Assembly: GCF_023159225.1 (NCBI RefSeq)
Contig: NC_063171.1
Span: forward strand, 992,001 to 1,056,000
Source: Perognathus longimembris pacificus
Lineage: Eukaryota > Chordata > Mammalia > Rodentia > Heteromyidae
Reading direction: 5' to 3'
DNA length: 64,000 nucleotides
Part shown: positions 1 through 10,988 of the stretch, one piece after another
How the letters are laid out: every line of letters starts with the position of its first letter
Numbering within the stretch: the stretch's first letter is position 1
Made by a program: the position numbers and the translations under genes
Notes under the pieces: generated by a model
The model's database searches: none
What the model saw: only the letters and a program-made list of their open reading frames with translations
Told to the model about the DNA's origin: nothing

Positions 1-14
1 GGATAACATTCAAC

Positions 15-16
<2 letters not shown>

Positions 17-62
<46 letters not shown>

Positions 63-67
63 TATGT
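17..67. repeat. (TG)n microsatellite
   Basis: Uninterrupted TG dinucleotides followed by imperfect TATG units. They directly precede the A-tail side of a minus-strand SINE. Confidence 0.95.
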
Positions 68-282
68 TTGCTTGCTTGCTTGAACCCTGGCCCTGGGTGC
101 AGCTCCTTAGCTTTTTTACTTAATGCTGACCATCTACCATTTGAGATACAGCTCCACTTCTGCTTTTTTGGTAGTTAATAGGAAATTAAGCTTTCTTTCC
201 TGGGCTGGCTCTAAATCTCCATCCTCAGATATTAACGTCACAATTAGCTAAGATTACAGGCATGAATCACTGGTGTTTGGCT
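68..282 (-). mobile_element. 7SL-like/Geo composite SINE
   Basis: Read on the minus strand, this has a 7SL-like head (a 'cctgtaatc...agct...ctgaggat' type block, eroded) followed by a Geo body ('ctcaaatgg...' D-arm-like block and A-rich end). It is an old, diverged copy. Confidence 0.7.
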
Positions 283-304
283 TACTATTTTCATATTTTT
301 TATT

Positions 305-527
305 TTTTGTCTGTTGTGTGGATTGAACTCAGGGCTCAGGTGCTGTCCTTGCAATTTTTGCTCCAGGAGAAAACTCTACCACTTTGAGCCATAGTGTCAG
401 TTCTGCTTTTCTGGTGGTTAATTGGCGGTAAGAGTCTCATGGACTTTTCTGTTTGGGCTGGCTTAATCTGGATCTCAGCTTCCTGAGTAGCTAGAATTAT
501 AAGCATGAGCCACCAGCACCTGGCTTC
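305..527 (-). mobile_element. 7SL-like/Geo composite SINE
   Basis: On the minus strand: an 'aggtgctggtggctcatgct' start, then 'tagctactcaggaagctgaga' as in 7SL-derived SINEs, then 'gagactctta.cgccaattaacca' and the Geo body ending near 310. The copy lies tandem to the preceding SINE and in the same orientation. Confidence 0.8.
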
Positions 528-1257
528 TATTTCTAATTTTAAATACAAATTCTTACCTGCTGACAAAAAATTCTTTTATTCTGATTTTAAAAAGAAGTCT
601 TTGTATTTGTTTATAAGTTATATAGACAAATGAGTTTTCCATTTTGGTATACTGTTGTCTACAATCAAGGACAATTGAATAATGCCTGTACTGGGGTTAG
701 GAGGAAAGTGCTTTGTCCATCTCGGCTTAGATTACTGTTCTTAGAATTGGAGAGAGACTTCTGCCATGCGCTGCAGGTAACAAAACCTCAGTCTCCACTA
801 CATTCACTGGAGGCATTTCTCCACAAGAATGATGGGGTCACTATGAGAAACAGATAAAAGAAATTTAAGGAATACAAACATATAAATAACTGTTATCTTA
901 CAACCTCCCCCATACCCTGGCTTTCTGTGGATTTTGGAGCCTTGTAGATTTCAGATTTCTGTATGAGAGATAATCTATACAGTTGACATAAAATATTCTT
1001 GCTATCACTAGGACAACTAGTGAGAACTCATTAAGAGGATGACTTACAAGTAGGAAAGAGATTATTACAGTAGGCTTTACATGAAGAAGTGATACCTAAT
1101 ATGAAATTTGAAGGATAGGCATGAAATTACATAACTGAAAGTTCGGAAGTTGAAGAAACCCTAAAAATAAAACCTCTTAATTCTAAGAAGATCACAATAT
1201 CCAATAATAAAGTAGAACAACTTTAATAATACACTGCAACTAAAAAATGGGGGGGGG
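528..1257. other. Unassigned AT-rich DNA
   Basis: I see no gene, RNA or repeat family that I can name. Short open frames (for example 630-857 +) have no recognisable domains and look like chance. Confidence 0.5.
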
Positions 1258-1478
1258 CAGGCTCTCATGTCTCATACCCATAAGCCTAGCTACTCATGAA
1301 ATTGAGATCTGAGGTTCATGATTTATAGCCAGCCTAGGCAGAAAAGTCTGAGAGACTATGTTCAATTAACTAGTAGAGTTCTAGAGCAGAGGCATGATGT
1401 CAAGTGGTAGAGCACCAATAATGAGTGGAAAAAGTCAAGTGAGAGTGGAAGCCCTAAAATGGGAACAAAAACAAAATA
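1258..1478 (+). mobile_element. 7SL-like/Geo composite SINE
   Basis: Shows 'aagcctagctactcatgaaattgagatctgagg', a glycine-run start, and a shortened Geo body with 'gatgtcaagtggtagagcac', ending in an A-rich tail. It is diverged. Confidence 0.7.
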
Positions 1479-2662
1479 TAAACAAAACAAGCACAGCCAC
1501 AGTCATCCTAAGAATAAAAAGGCTGGAAAAACTAAAGAACAATAATTTTTTAAATGCACATGAGAAGAGGACATGGGGAAACCCAAATGAACTAAACTCC
1601 AGAAAGTTAAGAATTCTTTACAAGGAGAAAAGTCTTACCAATGCTCTCATACTTAGCAGACCACAGGGGGGAAAAGGAACCCACCAAAATCTTCATAGCC
1701 CAATAAACTTTAAATAGCTTCCTATAGGATGTATTGCAGACACTGGAAAGAGCTCCAGCCATAGAGAAAGACTCCAACCATTTTTTGCATCTTTTTTTTT
1801 TTTAGGAGTTTTATTTGAGTGAGAAGGAGTCTTACACGAAACATAGGGTAGAGGAGTTCTGATAGAGATACTTCTTGAGATGATATGCACACACATACAT
1901 ACATACCTACATGTACATATACACATATACATATAAAAGTATTATACACACAAAATATATATATATCTTGCATAGGACTTCCTTTATGATATGATATATA
2001 TTATTCCATTTCATTGTATGGTATAATGCAGTATATAGACATAAAGTACATGTATATGCAAATAAACATAGGGTACCTTAAGAAACTTTGTCTAAAACAA
2101 AGGTCACTTCAATTAATATGGCATTTATAACATATATGGTAGTAACATAAATGACAAGGACTCAAAGTGTAATGAAAGAAGAAATCATTCTACTTTAAGG
2201 CTCTTGCATAATTCTTAAAATAGATAACTTAATGATTAACGCTATAAATACTTTAAATCAATTACTGTATAAGTAGCATATAACATAAGGAATTATGAAG
2301 ATGATACAGAAAACAAAACTGAATGCTAAAACAAATACAATTCACTTGGAAAAGTAGGAAATGAGGAAAAAGAGAATAAATAAATATAAATTAAATATAA
2401 ACCAAACACTAATATGGGAAACTTGAGTGTAACTGCATAAAATTACATTAAATGTAAATGAACTAAATATATTAGTTGATGGACAGGAATTATTACATTG
2501 ATTTTATAATAGTTATAATGAACATACTTAAGTTATAAAATATCATATTATAATTTTAGTTATAAAGATGAGTGCTTCAAGAGTGAACAGTATAAAGTAT
2601 GATAAATAACTTCCAGAATGATGTCTTGCCAGAGACAAGCATACTGTTCTTCACATTAAAAT
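1479..2662. other. AT-rich unassigned DNA with simple TA/CA runs
   Basis: Contains a short poly(T) at 1791-1803 and degenerate CATA/TATA repeats at about 1887-1965. I see no gene or named repeat. Confidence 0.5.
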
Positions 2663-2671
2663 GTATAACCT

Positions 2672-2902
2672 AGGGGCTGGGGATATGGCCTAGTGGCAAG
2701 AGTGCCTGCCTCGGATACATGAGGCCCTGGGTTCGATTCCCCAGCACCACATATACAGAAAATGGCCAGAAGCGGCGCTGTGGCTCAAGTGGCAGAGTGC
2801 TAGCCTTGAGCAAAAAGAAGCCAGGGACAGGGCTCAGGCCCTGAGTCCAAGGCCCAGGACTGGCCAAAAAAAAAAAAAAAAAAAAAAAAAAACACAAAAA
2901 AA
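2672..2902 (+). mobile_element. IDL-Geo SINE, complete, with target-site duplication
   Basis: Complete dimer. The left ID-like monomer has a pol III A box (tggcctagtgg, 2686-2696) and B box (ggttcgattcc, 2730-2740). The right Geo monomer begins near 2775 with 'tggctcaagtgg' and ends at 'ccaggactggcc' plus a long A-tail. A 9-bp direct repeat (gtataacct) flanks it at 2663-2671 and 2903-2911. Close to other copies in the window, so relatively young. Confidence 0.95.
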
Positions 2903-2911
2903 GTATAACCT

Positions 2912-3027
2912 GGAAATAGGCTATGGTTCAAGTGATAGAGTGCTAGCCTTGAGCACAAAGGCTCAGGGATAAGACTCAGGGCCTGAACTCAAGTCCCAGG
3001 ACCAACAATGGAAAAAAAGAAAAAGCT
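2912..3027 (+). mobile_element. Geo monomer (older SINE fragment)
   Basis: Solo Geo body: 'tatggttcaagtgatagagtgctagccttgagc', then 'aactcaagtcccaggac' and an A-rich tail. It lies immediately downstream of the target-site duplication of the previous SINE, so the younger copy inserted next to or into this older one. Confidence 0.8.
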
Positions 3028-3394
3028 ATAACCTACTCCCTTCCCTTTGAACCTGGGCCAATTAACCTGGGTTAATTAATAGGATGCAGCAGGCATCCAT
3101 ACTGGAACTTATGAAGCTACTTGACCACAAACACCCTTGCTGTCTCTGCCTGATATTTTCAGAATGCTTGCTTTGGGATGTTTGCTTTATGAAACTGAGC
3201 ACAGTGCTATGAAAAACATAGGTCTTCCTCTATGGAGTGGGCAAAACAGAAGAAACAGAGAAGATCGTTCCACATAGAAACATATGGAAAACAAGCATTT
3301 CTTCATAAAATAAATTCTTAACTTCAGTCTTTGAACTTTTTCTCTATATTTGACTTAACTGTGGAATAAATGGTCAGGTAGAAATGGAGAGGTG
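3028..3394 (+). other. Possible ancient LTR/MER-type repeat, family uncertain
   Basis: 'ttccctttgaacctgggcc' followed by 'aataggatgcagcaggcat' recalls an ancient mammalian interspersed repeat, but I cannot assign the family by eye. No gene is visible. Confidence 0.25.
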
Positions 3395-3504
3395 GGTGAA
3401 GATAGGGGTATGTCAAGTATAGATAGACAGACATATAGAGACAAGATAGAGATAGATATAGATGATGTAGAGATAGACATAGATGCTACAAAGATAGACA
3501 GACA
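3395..3504. repeat. Degenerate GATA/GACA-rich tract
   Basis: Repeated 'gatagaca' and 'gatagata' units with interruptions. The IDL-Geo SINE that follows inserted at its right edge. Confidence 0.8.
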
Positions 3505-3719
3505 AGGCTAAGAATATGGCCTAGTGGTAAAGTGCTTGCCTTGAATACATGAAGCCCTGGGTTTGATTCCTCAGCACCACATATATAGAAAAAAGCCAGA
3601 AGTGGCACTGTGGCTCAAGAGGTAGAGTGCTAGCCTTGAGCAAAAAGAAGCTAAGGCTAGTGTTCAGGCCCTTAGTCCACACCCCAGGACTGGCAACAAA
3701 AACAAAACAAATAAACAAA
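3505..3719 (+). mobile_element. IDL-Geo SINE
   Basis: The left monomer has A and B boxes (tggcctagtgg; gggtttgattcc). The right Geo monomer has 'tggctcaagaggtagagtgc'. The tail is (A)nC-rich. More diverged than the copy at 2672. Confidence 0.9.
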
Positions 3720-4133
3720 GACAGATTCCTACGATCATATTTGTTCTCTTTTGTATGTCTTCTGGAACCAGGAGGGAGAAAGATGTACCCCCCCAATGGT
3801 TCCCCTGGAATGCTTCAAAGTGAGTTTGAGTAATGAAGTAATTAAATAACTTCAGGGGTTCTTTCTATCCAAGGCTGAAAATCCTTTCAACATCCCCTTT
3901 CATACCCTCAATATTATACAGGAATGGAGTCCACCATAAAATATGAAAGCATTAGCAATGAGATTAAAATATTCAATAAAAATGCATAAAGATTCCATAA
4001 TAAAATGGCACCAAGAACTAAGTGACTTATATTTTGATATAAACATACTCTATTATCATATTAAAATTCAAAGACCTAAAATTCCAAGTATAAATCCAAA
4101 ATAACTTATTGTGCCTCTTTGAGTAAAAGTTAC
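3720..4133. other. Unassigned DNA
   Basis: No gene or known repeat recognised. Confidence 0.5.
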
Positions 4134-4433
4134 AGTATTGTGCTATAGAACATCAAAAGTTATTCTTCTTATCTAACTTCATCTCTGCACTCATTATCTC
4201 ATTCCCTCTCCATCTCTATTTCCCTTCCCACAGCTCTTTCCCAGATTGATAACCTCTCTTCCATTATCTACTTGTGTAAGACCAGTATTTTAACTTGCCC
4301 ATGTAAATGGAAACTTGTAATATTTTGTCTTTTTGACTTATTTCATTTAACAATGTCCTCCAAACTCAACTATGTCATGGCAAATGAAAAATATTGATTC
4401 TGCTTTATTATATCTAGTGTGTGTACGCGTGCA
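4134..4433 (-). repeat. Duplicated 300-bp segment, copy A (old L1 3' sequence, antisense)
   Basis: Matches 16941-17240 base for base with only about 11 differences. The block 'cttatttcatttaacaatgtcctcca' is typical of the antisense strand of old L1 3' regions. Both flanks differ from copy B immediately outside the shared block. Confidence 0.85.
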
Positions 4434-5013
4434 AATAAAACCTCAAAGGCATAAAGGCAAAATTAGTTTTTCTGAGCATGGTGAGTCCAAAGTTCAACTG
4501 TATAAGAAAATTACATTAGAAATACCACTCAGAAATTATATTCTAAATTACATTCAGAAATTCTCCAAGTTCAAATCCATTCCCCTTTGTTTATTTAGTT
4601 TTTTTTTTTCACATCTCAGATAAGAATTTTCTAGTGCCCACTGAGTTAATCCTTCGGCATCTTCAGTCTGGTTTGTCTGTCTTTGGAGCAGACATGGTTC
4701 CTTCTACATATCAAAATTGCTTTGAGGAACAAACATGGCCTTGAGTGAGCACCAGTTCTCTGTGTGTATTGCTTTTCTAAGACCTAGATATGTCACATGA
4801 AGTTGTTACAACTATCTTGCTCCAGAACCACTTAATTGGGAATGCTCTGGGTCATTTCACTAAATTCACTATCTTCTTGTTCTTAGCCTAGAGATGACCC
4901 GGTTTCAGTGTACTATTTGTTCCTTTCCTAATAAAGTCACTTATTTCCACTAAAATAAAATTAACTTACTGTTTCATTTCTCAGATTGGTATTTGAGATT
5001 GTTTTCTTTCCAT
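4434..5013. other. Unassigned DNA
   Basis: No gene seen. A stretch at about 4884-4950 resembles segments at 46200-46262 and 60598-60650 (see findings). Confidence 0.4.
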
Positions 5014-5275
5014 GAAGCTAGACACCATTGGTTCAAGCCTGTAATTTTAGCTACTCAGGAGGCTGAGATCTGAGGATCGTGGTTCAAAGGCAGCTTGGGC
5101 AGAAAAGTCCACGAGACTCTTACTTCCACTTAAGCACCAAAAAAACTGAGGTGGAGCTGTAGCTCAAGTAGTAGAACACTAGCCATGAGTAAGAAATCAC
5201 AGGGACAATGTCCAGGCCCTGAGTTCAATCCATAAGAGTGGCACAAAGAAAGGAAAGAAAAGAGAGGAAAAGAAA
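5014..5275 (+). mobile_element. 7SL-like/Geo composite SINE
   Basis: Clear 7SL-like block 'tagctactcaggaggctgag' at 5049-5068, the linker 'agactcttacttcca', then the Geo body with 'agctcaagtagtagaacac' and 'gagttcaatcc', and an (AAAG)n-rich tail. Confidence 0.9.
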
Positions 5276-5659
5276 GATTAAATGCTAGAGATTCAGTCAA
5301 CAGTGTTATTTTAAGTGCCCACCTTTCTCAGCCAATATCTTCAACTACTCAGTTTCACTTGCCTTTCTGTCTTCAGAGATCACAGAACTTCAGCATATGT
5401 GCAAATGAGTGAGGTTTAGTGCCTCTGCAGTGTCTCCTGAGCAAGCACTCTTCCACTTGAGCTGTAACCTTTCCCTCTTATAGTAAAATTTCTTCAGGAA
5501 AATCTCACCTGTATGTTGAATGTATTCAGGGAGGAAAACATTCTTAACTGGATATCTACTTGCAAAAGAATGCAGGTAGACCTTATATCTCACACCACAT
5601 AAAATTCATGAATCAAAAACTTTAATGTCAGAGCTATGTGCCAATTGAATGAGTCCAAG
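5276..5659. other. Unassigned DNA
   Basis: No gene or named repeat recognised. Confidence 0.5.
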
Positions 5660-5669
5660 AATAGAAGAC

Positions 5670-5884
5670 TGGGGGCTGGGGATATGGCCTAGTGGCAAGA
5701 GTGCTTGCCTCCTCTACATGAGGCCCTGGGTTCAATTCCCCAGCACCACATATACAGAAAATGGCCAGAAGCGGCGCTGTGGCTCAAGTGGCAGAGTGCT
5801 AGCCTTGAGCAAAAAGAAGCCAGGGACAGTACTCAGGCCCTGAGTCCAAGCCCCAGGACTGGCCAAAAAAAAAAAAAAAAAAAA
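5670..5884 (+). mobile_element. IDL-Geo SINE with perfect 10-bp target-site duplication
   Basis: Full dimer: ID-like head with A and B boxes, Geo body, and a tail of more than 20 A. The direct repeat aatagaagac occurs at 5660-5669 and 5885-5894. One of the youngest-looking copies here. Confidence 0.95.
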
Positions 5885-6149
5885 AATAGAAGACCACATA
5901 TTTATGACTTCATTAATATAAGATGTCCAGAAGGCAGATCTCTAAAGATACAAAATAGATTCATGATTTTTAGAGAGATAAGAAGTAAATGGTGAATGAC
6001 TCCAAATTTGTATAGGATATCATTAGGTTATAAATGTTCTCTAAGTTTAAACTTGTGAATGTATTCAAATTCACTGGATTCCATACTTCAGAAGAATGAA
6101 TTTAATGGTTCATCAGTTATTCCATTAAAAAAAAAAAAACACTCAACAT

Positions 6150-6487
6150 CTCTTGGGGTTTGAACTCAGTACCTTATTGTTAGCTATGTTGGTGATCTGT
6201 CACTTGAATCATACCACTGATTTCATATTCTAATATTTGTTCTATACACACGTGTGTGCTGGTACAGGGGTGTAAAGTCAGGGCCTAGGCACTGTCTATT
6301 AACGTTTTTGCTCAAAATTATCATATTACCACTTGATCCATAGTTCCATTTCCATTTTATTGATGTCTAATTGAAGATAAGAGTCTCATGAACTTTCTTT
6401 CCCAATGCTGGCTTTGAACCTCAAGTCTTCAGATCCCAACCTCCTGAGGAGTTAGGATTACAAGAATGAGCCACCCACATCTGGCTC
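6150..6487 (-). mobile_element. Two old minus-strand SINE pieces
   Basis: 6150-6220 keeps part of a Geo body (antisense 'cacttgaatcata'). 6250-6487 is a near-complete 7SL-like/Geo copy, with antisense 'cctcctgaggagttaggattacaagaatgagcc' at the head end. Confidence 0.75.
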
Positions 6488-7432
6488 CACTGGGTTTTTT
6501 TCTTTTATTTTCTCTTCTTTTCTTTTTGGCAGACTGCTCCAATATTTATTCCTAATTGAGCAGGCTCTGTCCCTCTGCTCAGACTGGTTGAGTTCAGGTT
6601 AACAATCTGCCTGTGATTGGCTAGTTTGAATAGGGTAAGATATATTTACATAAGGTGATTTTGAAATAAGATTAGCAGTACACAAGAAACCTCAAAATAT
6701 ACCCACAACCTCTGCTATTTCTTGAACAGTCTGGAGCATGTCATAATTCTATCTTGAATTTTCAAGATAGAACCAGTTTAAGGGGGAAAAAACAACAACT
6801 TATGTTTCAGAAATCCTTTCTTATCCCAGTTTAAGACACAATCTTACATTTTAGAAATCCTTTCCTATCCCAAAGCAGTTCCTCTTTTCCTTAACAAGAT
6901 TGGAGTCACCAGACCCAAGGAGGAACTTTTCAACAACTCGTGTTGATAGAAAAGACAGCTTTTCTCACAATCCCCACATCTTTTATTTCTATTCGTTTCT
7001 TCAAACTCCTTTAACAGTAACCATCATACAAATCACATCCCACATCACCCAATTAAAGATATTGATTGTCTCAGTCACAACAGTGAGAGACATTAGAGCT
7101 GAGGTTAACACTCCCTTGCGCAGTGAGGAAGCCATTTACCTCTGAATTTTCAGTTGATGTTTCTATCCAGAGCCACACATTTGAGGATCAAAGTACATCC
7201 TTCGACCCTGCCTACTTAGGACACATATCCCCATTTTCCTGCTAGAATGATTGCATTTTGTTTCTACACCATCTTGCTGAGGGATTTAATCATTCATCAG
7301 GAACTCCTTGTTGAACCCCGATGGCATCAACGTAAACCTGCATTAAGGTCCAGTTTTTGTCTATTTTGGAAGAAAGATTTGTTTTCTGAAATCCAGGTTG
7401 AAAGCGAACTGAACTAATGTACAGATTCCCTT
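6488..7432 (-). other. Region downstream of the minus-strand ERV frame, possible env 3' end/LTR
   Basis: No clear frame. A reversed CCAAT box ('gattggctag', about 6616) is compatible with LTR U3, but I could not find paired LTRs, so the assignment is only positional. Confidence 0.25.
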
Positions 7433-8251
7433 TCACCTGACCAGGAAAGTCTCAAGCGAAAGTCCCCCACAATACCACTGGACATCGGCTCCCACCATGA
7501 CAAGAGTAGATCCCATCTCCTCTAGAAACAGGCTTTCACTGGACTCAAATCCATCTCCCAGGGATTCAACTTCTCCCACCCTGCATAGAGAGAGGCTCAG
7601 GGTGAAGTTAGAGTTATAGGCTTCATCAATGGACTCGGCTTTACTAGACCGTGGGAGACAGTAACACCATCCTTTGGGACTTGGTGTAGTCAAGCTGTCT
7701 TGGAGGAGGGCCATCATGCCTGCCATGTGGCAGAATCTGTGGTTTATCACAGGGGGAAGAGGCAGTCTGAGGTCTTGGCCTACCTGGCTCACATGCATAA
7801 AAATCATTTTTAAAGAGCAAACAGATGATTTTATCCATTCCAATCAGGCATTTGTTTCACCATACCCATTTTCAACAGCTATGACCTGTGTTAAATCTTT
7901 TACTTCCACTACATTTACCTCCAAATGACTGCCTGGGTGCCTAGGTAAGACACCCAAGGGCCCTGTAGAGGTAGACTCCACTAATTCTAGGCAGAGCTTT
8001 CCTACCAGATCAGGAATGCTGATAGGATAAACTTCCAGCTCATAATAGCTAAACACATAAGAGTCCTCAGTCAGGGAATGAGGATCTGTAACTACGACCA
8101 AGGTGATATACTGTTTTTTTAAGCATCTATGTTTACCCCGGTTACACCATTGTTTACTGTTAGTTGCCCAATCCACAACACTTTTAACTACAGCAGGGCA
8201 AATAATTTTCTTCTGGGACACTGAATGTTGTTTAATATCCCTCTGTCTCAC
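7433..8251 (-). pseudogene. Decayed env-like frame of a class I endogenous retrovirus
   Basis: One minus-strand frame stays open for about 272 codons apart from a single in-frame TGA at 7844-7846, which is unusual in this otherwise stop-rich window. It lies directly downstream, on the same strand, of a segment resembling the integrase C-terminus of gammaretrovirus-like elements. That is where env sits in such proviruses. I do not see a cleavage site, a fusion peptide or a transmembrane segment, so a surface-subunit remnant is the most I can propose. An unrelated processed pseudogene is the alternative. No functional product is expected. Confidence 0.4.
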
Positions 8252-8344
8252 TCAGGCATGCCAGGAAGCATGAGTCAGTCTTTTTAAAATAACTTGGTAT
8301 TCCCAGGACTAGATGCCATAGTCTGCCCTCAGAACTCAGGTTTC

Positions 8345-8570
8345 CCAGGTACAGCATGCAGTACGAACTGGCCTTTCTGTGGTGAGCAGACCGTGAGGAG
8401 GTCCCTCCTGGATCAGAAGTTTCTTCTTTTTCTTTTTCCAAATCTTGATCAGGATGTACTCTTTGGCCTTGTACTGGTATCCAGAAAACTCAAAGTGTGG
8501 GGTTTGGGCCAGCGGTCCTGCTTGCTAATCAGTGCTGTTGGTGCTTCTTGCCTTGGTTTGTACATGAAAT
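8345..8570 (-). pseudogene. Decayed pol 3' end (integrase C-terminal domain-like), class I ERV
   Basis: Read from 8514 downward, the translation has the layout of the integrase C-terminal SH3-like domain of gammaretrovirus-like pol: a hydrophobic 'ILIK' strand, a lysine-rich stretch, a 'GPP.GLLTT' block and a Val/Ala-rich strand before a stop. Stops and frame breaks occur just upstream and downstream. The env-like frame follows on the same strand about 100 bp later, as expected for a simple provirus. Confidence 0.5.
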
Positions 8571-9017
8571 TGCTTGATCACTGTTTTATTTCACTATACT
8601 GCTGAGAGAATTGAGGCCTCGGATGGATTTCTACTCCAAAAGCCCCAGCCACCCAGTACACAAGATCCTCCAAAGAAAAGGCAGAGAGGCATGTCTCCCT
8701 TCCAGGAAAGGGCACCTGTCAATCCCCAACAGTATGAATATGTTCTCCAAGAACTAGTGACATCATAATGATAGACATGGAAATAAAATTTTTTCAGGAA
8801 GGTGAAATTTACTTCTGTGCAGATGCTATCAGCCTACACTTTGGGAAATCAAACCCACCCCCCCACCCCAGCCCATTGGTTATTTTCAAGGTAAGAGCTC
8901 TCTTTATGCCTAGACTGTCCTGGTCTTTTCTGGTGGTGCTAGAGATGCTAGAGATGTGATGCTGGGTTTGTGCTCAAACTACTGGTTAAGATAGAATTTT
9001 GTGAACATATATATTAT
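8571..9017. other. Unassigned, probably ERV internal DNA
   Basis: No domain is recognised on either strand. The position, upstream of the pol remnant on the minus strand, suggests decayed pol. Confidence 0.3.
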
Positions 9018-9107
9018 TTTGTCTAGGCTAGCCTTAAACCATGATCCCTTTATCTCTGCCTCTCAAGTAATTAGAATTACAGGTTTGAGACACAATGCCC
9101 AGCTTCT
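9018..9107 (-). mobile_element. 7SL-like SINE head fragment
   Basis: Antisense 'aagtaattagaattacaggtttgagacacaatgcccagct' matches the head of the 7SL-like/Geo SINEs. The Geo body is missing. Confidence 0.65.
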
Positions 9108-9468
9108 TAACCAAAGCTGCTTTTGATAGTTCAGAATCCTCTGTTTCTAGGGCCTACTGAAGACCATATTTCCACCACAACATCAAGATGTTGTTTCCTT
9201 CTCCCACAAACAGTTCATCTGGAATGTTCTCTTGGAACCAGTCATTATCACATTTTACATAATCACTCCAAAATGTAATGACTTCAACTAGCAATCTGTT
9301 AGTTTAGAGCATATAGGTTGAAGTTCTTCCTGTGTTTGATGATTACACATATCCACAGTGAGCTTTCCCTCAACTAGGGGTGTCCTAGTCAAGGACACCA
9401 GCAGAAAGGGCTGTTTGGGTCTACATACTTACTCTAGTCCTGGGGCACAGTAGAATTATAGCAGATAA

Positions 9469-9471
<3 letters not shown>

Positions 9472-9528
<57 letters not shown>
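9472..9528. repeat. (GA)n microsatellite
   Basis: Perfect GA dinucleotide run of more than 50 bp. Confidence 0.97.
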
Positions 9529-9533
<5 letters not shown>

Positions 9534-9829
9534 AACACATAATAAAACAGCAAGTGCTCCTAGAAATGAGATAAAAATATCACTTCTTCTGCATTCTACT
9601 GGCCGAAGTGAGTCATTTGTCAGCCAAGATTCAACAGAAAGACTAGAACTTTCTGTGTGATAATGATATAAAGTTGTTTGCTGTTGCTCTTGGTGAGCAG
9701 AGTCTACACAGACGTTTTGTTTCAGTGGCTGGCAGAGATCACTAGGGTTGCAGCCCTGTAGTGGGAAATCCTACTTAGTGTTGTAGCTCAGCAGCAAACA
9801 ATGCCTGCTAGTGAACTGCTCCACTGCCA

Positions 9830-10190
9830 GAACTGCTGTAACCTCCTGAAGTTCTTGTCTCAGGAGTTGAATGAAAGAAGTCTAGGTTAATGGAAGACAA
9901 GTATTAAGAACTTTATTCAGAATGGTATCTAGCTGTGTCTAACATGTGTTCTCTCTTCAAGTTCGTCACCCCCCAGGTGGCTACTGGTGCCTACATGTCT
10001 GTGTCTGTTTCTCCCCCATGGGAGCTCTGAGTCTAGGAATTCTTGTACAATAGTTTGTGCTCTGATTGGGTGACCCTGTTATCACTAGGTACTTTGCAAG
10101 GTAACATGTTGATATGCTAGACCAGGTTGAAAAGGAGTTTTAGAGTCCTCTTAGAAGGTACTAGTATGAATTATAGGATCACAGGCAGCA
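9830..10190 (-). mobile_element. Possible LTR, minus strand
   Basis: On the minus strand there is a CCAATCA box (about 10062-10068), then about 150 bp later GAATAAAG (about 9910), then a U5-like stretch ending in a CA. This order fits a retroviral LTR. I could not find a primer-binding site, a second LTR or flanking duplications. Confidence 0.35.
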
Positions 10191-10295
10191 ATTCCTTCAT
10201 GGATTAGGTAAATAATACAGCTTTTCAAGTGACCAAATATAAGCCACCAAAAACGAACTGGGGAGTATATGCCCAGTGTAAAAAGTTCAAACTAT

Positions 10296-10525
10296 GCTAG
10301 GTGCCATTGGCTCTCACCTATAATCCTATTTACTCAGGATGCTGAGATTTGAGGATCATGGTTCAATGTCAATCTCGGCAAGAGTCTGTGAGATTCTTAT
10401 CTCCAATCAACTATATATATAAAAAAACAAAATTGGAGCTGTAGCTCAAGTCGTAGAGTTCTAGCCTTGAAAAAAAAAAAGCTCAGGGCCCAGGACCACA
10501 GTTCAATTTCCAGGATAACTACCCC
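10296..10525 (+). mobile_element. 7SL-like/Geo composite SINE
   Basis: 'gccattggctctcacctataatcc' head, 'tactcaggatgctgaga', then Geo body 'agctcaagtcgtagagttctagccttga', with a short A run and 'cagttcaatttcc'. Confidence 0.88.
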
Positions 10526-10960
10526 CTCCAACCCCCACACACTCACACAAAGAAAATTCAAACTATTGGCATAGGGAAATTAGAAAGGATTTTGAGCATA
10601 TCAAATTTAGCATCATGATACATTTGGTTGTATTTAATTATCTACTTCCATATTTACAGTCATCATACTATAAAAGCCAAATATTAATCTAATAATCTAA
10701 ACAATATATAACTACAATGGGGGAAGGTATATGTTTTTGAATAAGAAAATTAAGGTGACAGAATATCCAAATTAAAGACTAACAGAAACCTCAATGTATT
10801 TTAGGTATTGTTAGTAGAAATCTAGACAATGCTTTAATTTAATGAGACATCCCAACATGCAAGCTAAAGGCAGGAATGTAAAATGAGGCAGTGATTATTA
10901 GAAATTTAGGTTGTCCTGTATATTATTAGTACATTGTATTTGTCTAAAAAATTTATTTGA
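10526..10960. other. Unassigned AT-rich DNA
   Basis: No gene or named repeat recognised. Confidence 0.5.
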
Positions 10961-10988
10961 AAAGTTGAGCCCCAGAGGTTCACATTTG
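10961..10988 (+). mobile_element. Left part of a SINE split by L1
   Basis: Head end of a 7SL-like/Geo SINE that continues at 12226. Its last 15 bases are the target-site duplication of the L1 at 10989-12225. Confidence 0.75.

Noticed and set aside
2686..2740. A and B boxes considered as a tRNA gene
   Set aside because: No acceptor stem or anticodon arm closes. The boxes are the internal pol III promoter of a SINE.
2670..2897. Frames such as 2670-2897 (-), 5649-5995 (+) and 45407-45703
   Set aside because: They are translations of IDL-Geo SINEs. The same peptide recurs at each copy.
7844..8251. Weak resemblance of part of the translated frame to a HORMA-type domain
   Set aside because: Only a short hydrophobic 'VVV.TDP' stretch matched. 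The neighbouring integrase-like segment makes an ERV reading more coherent.
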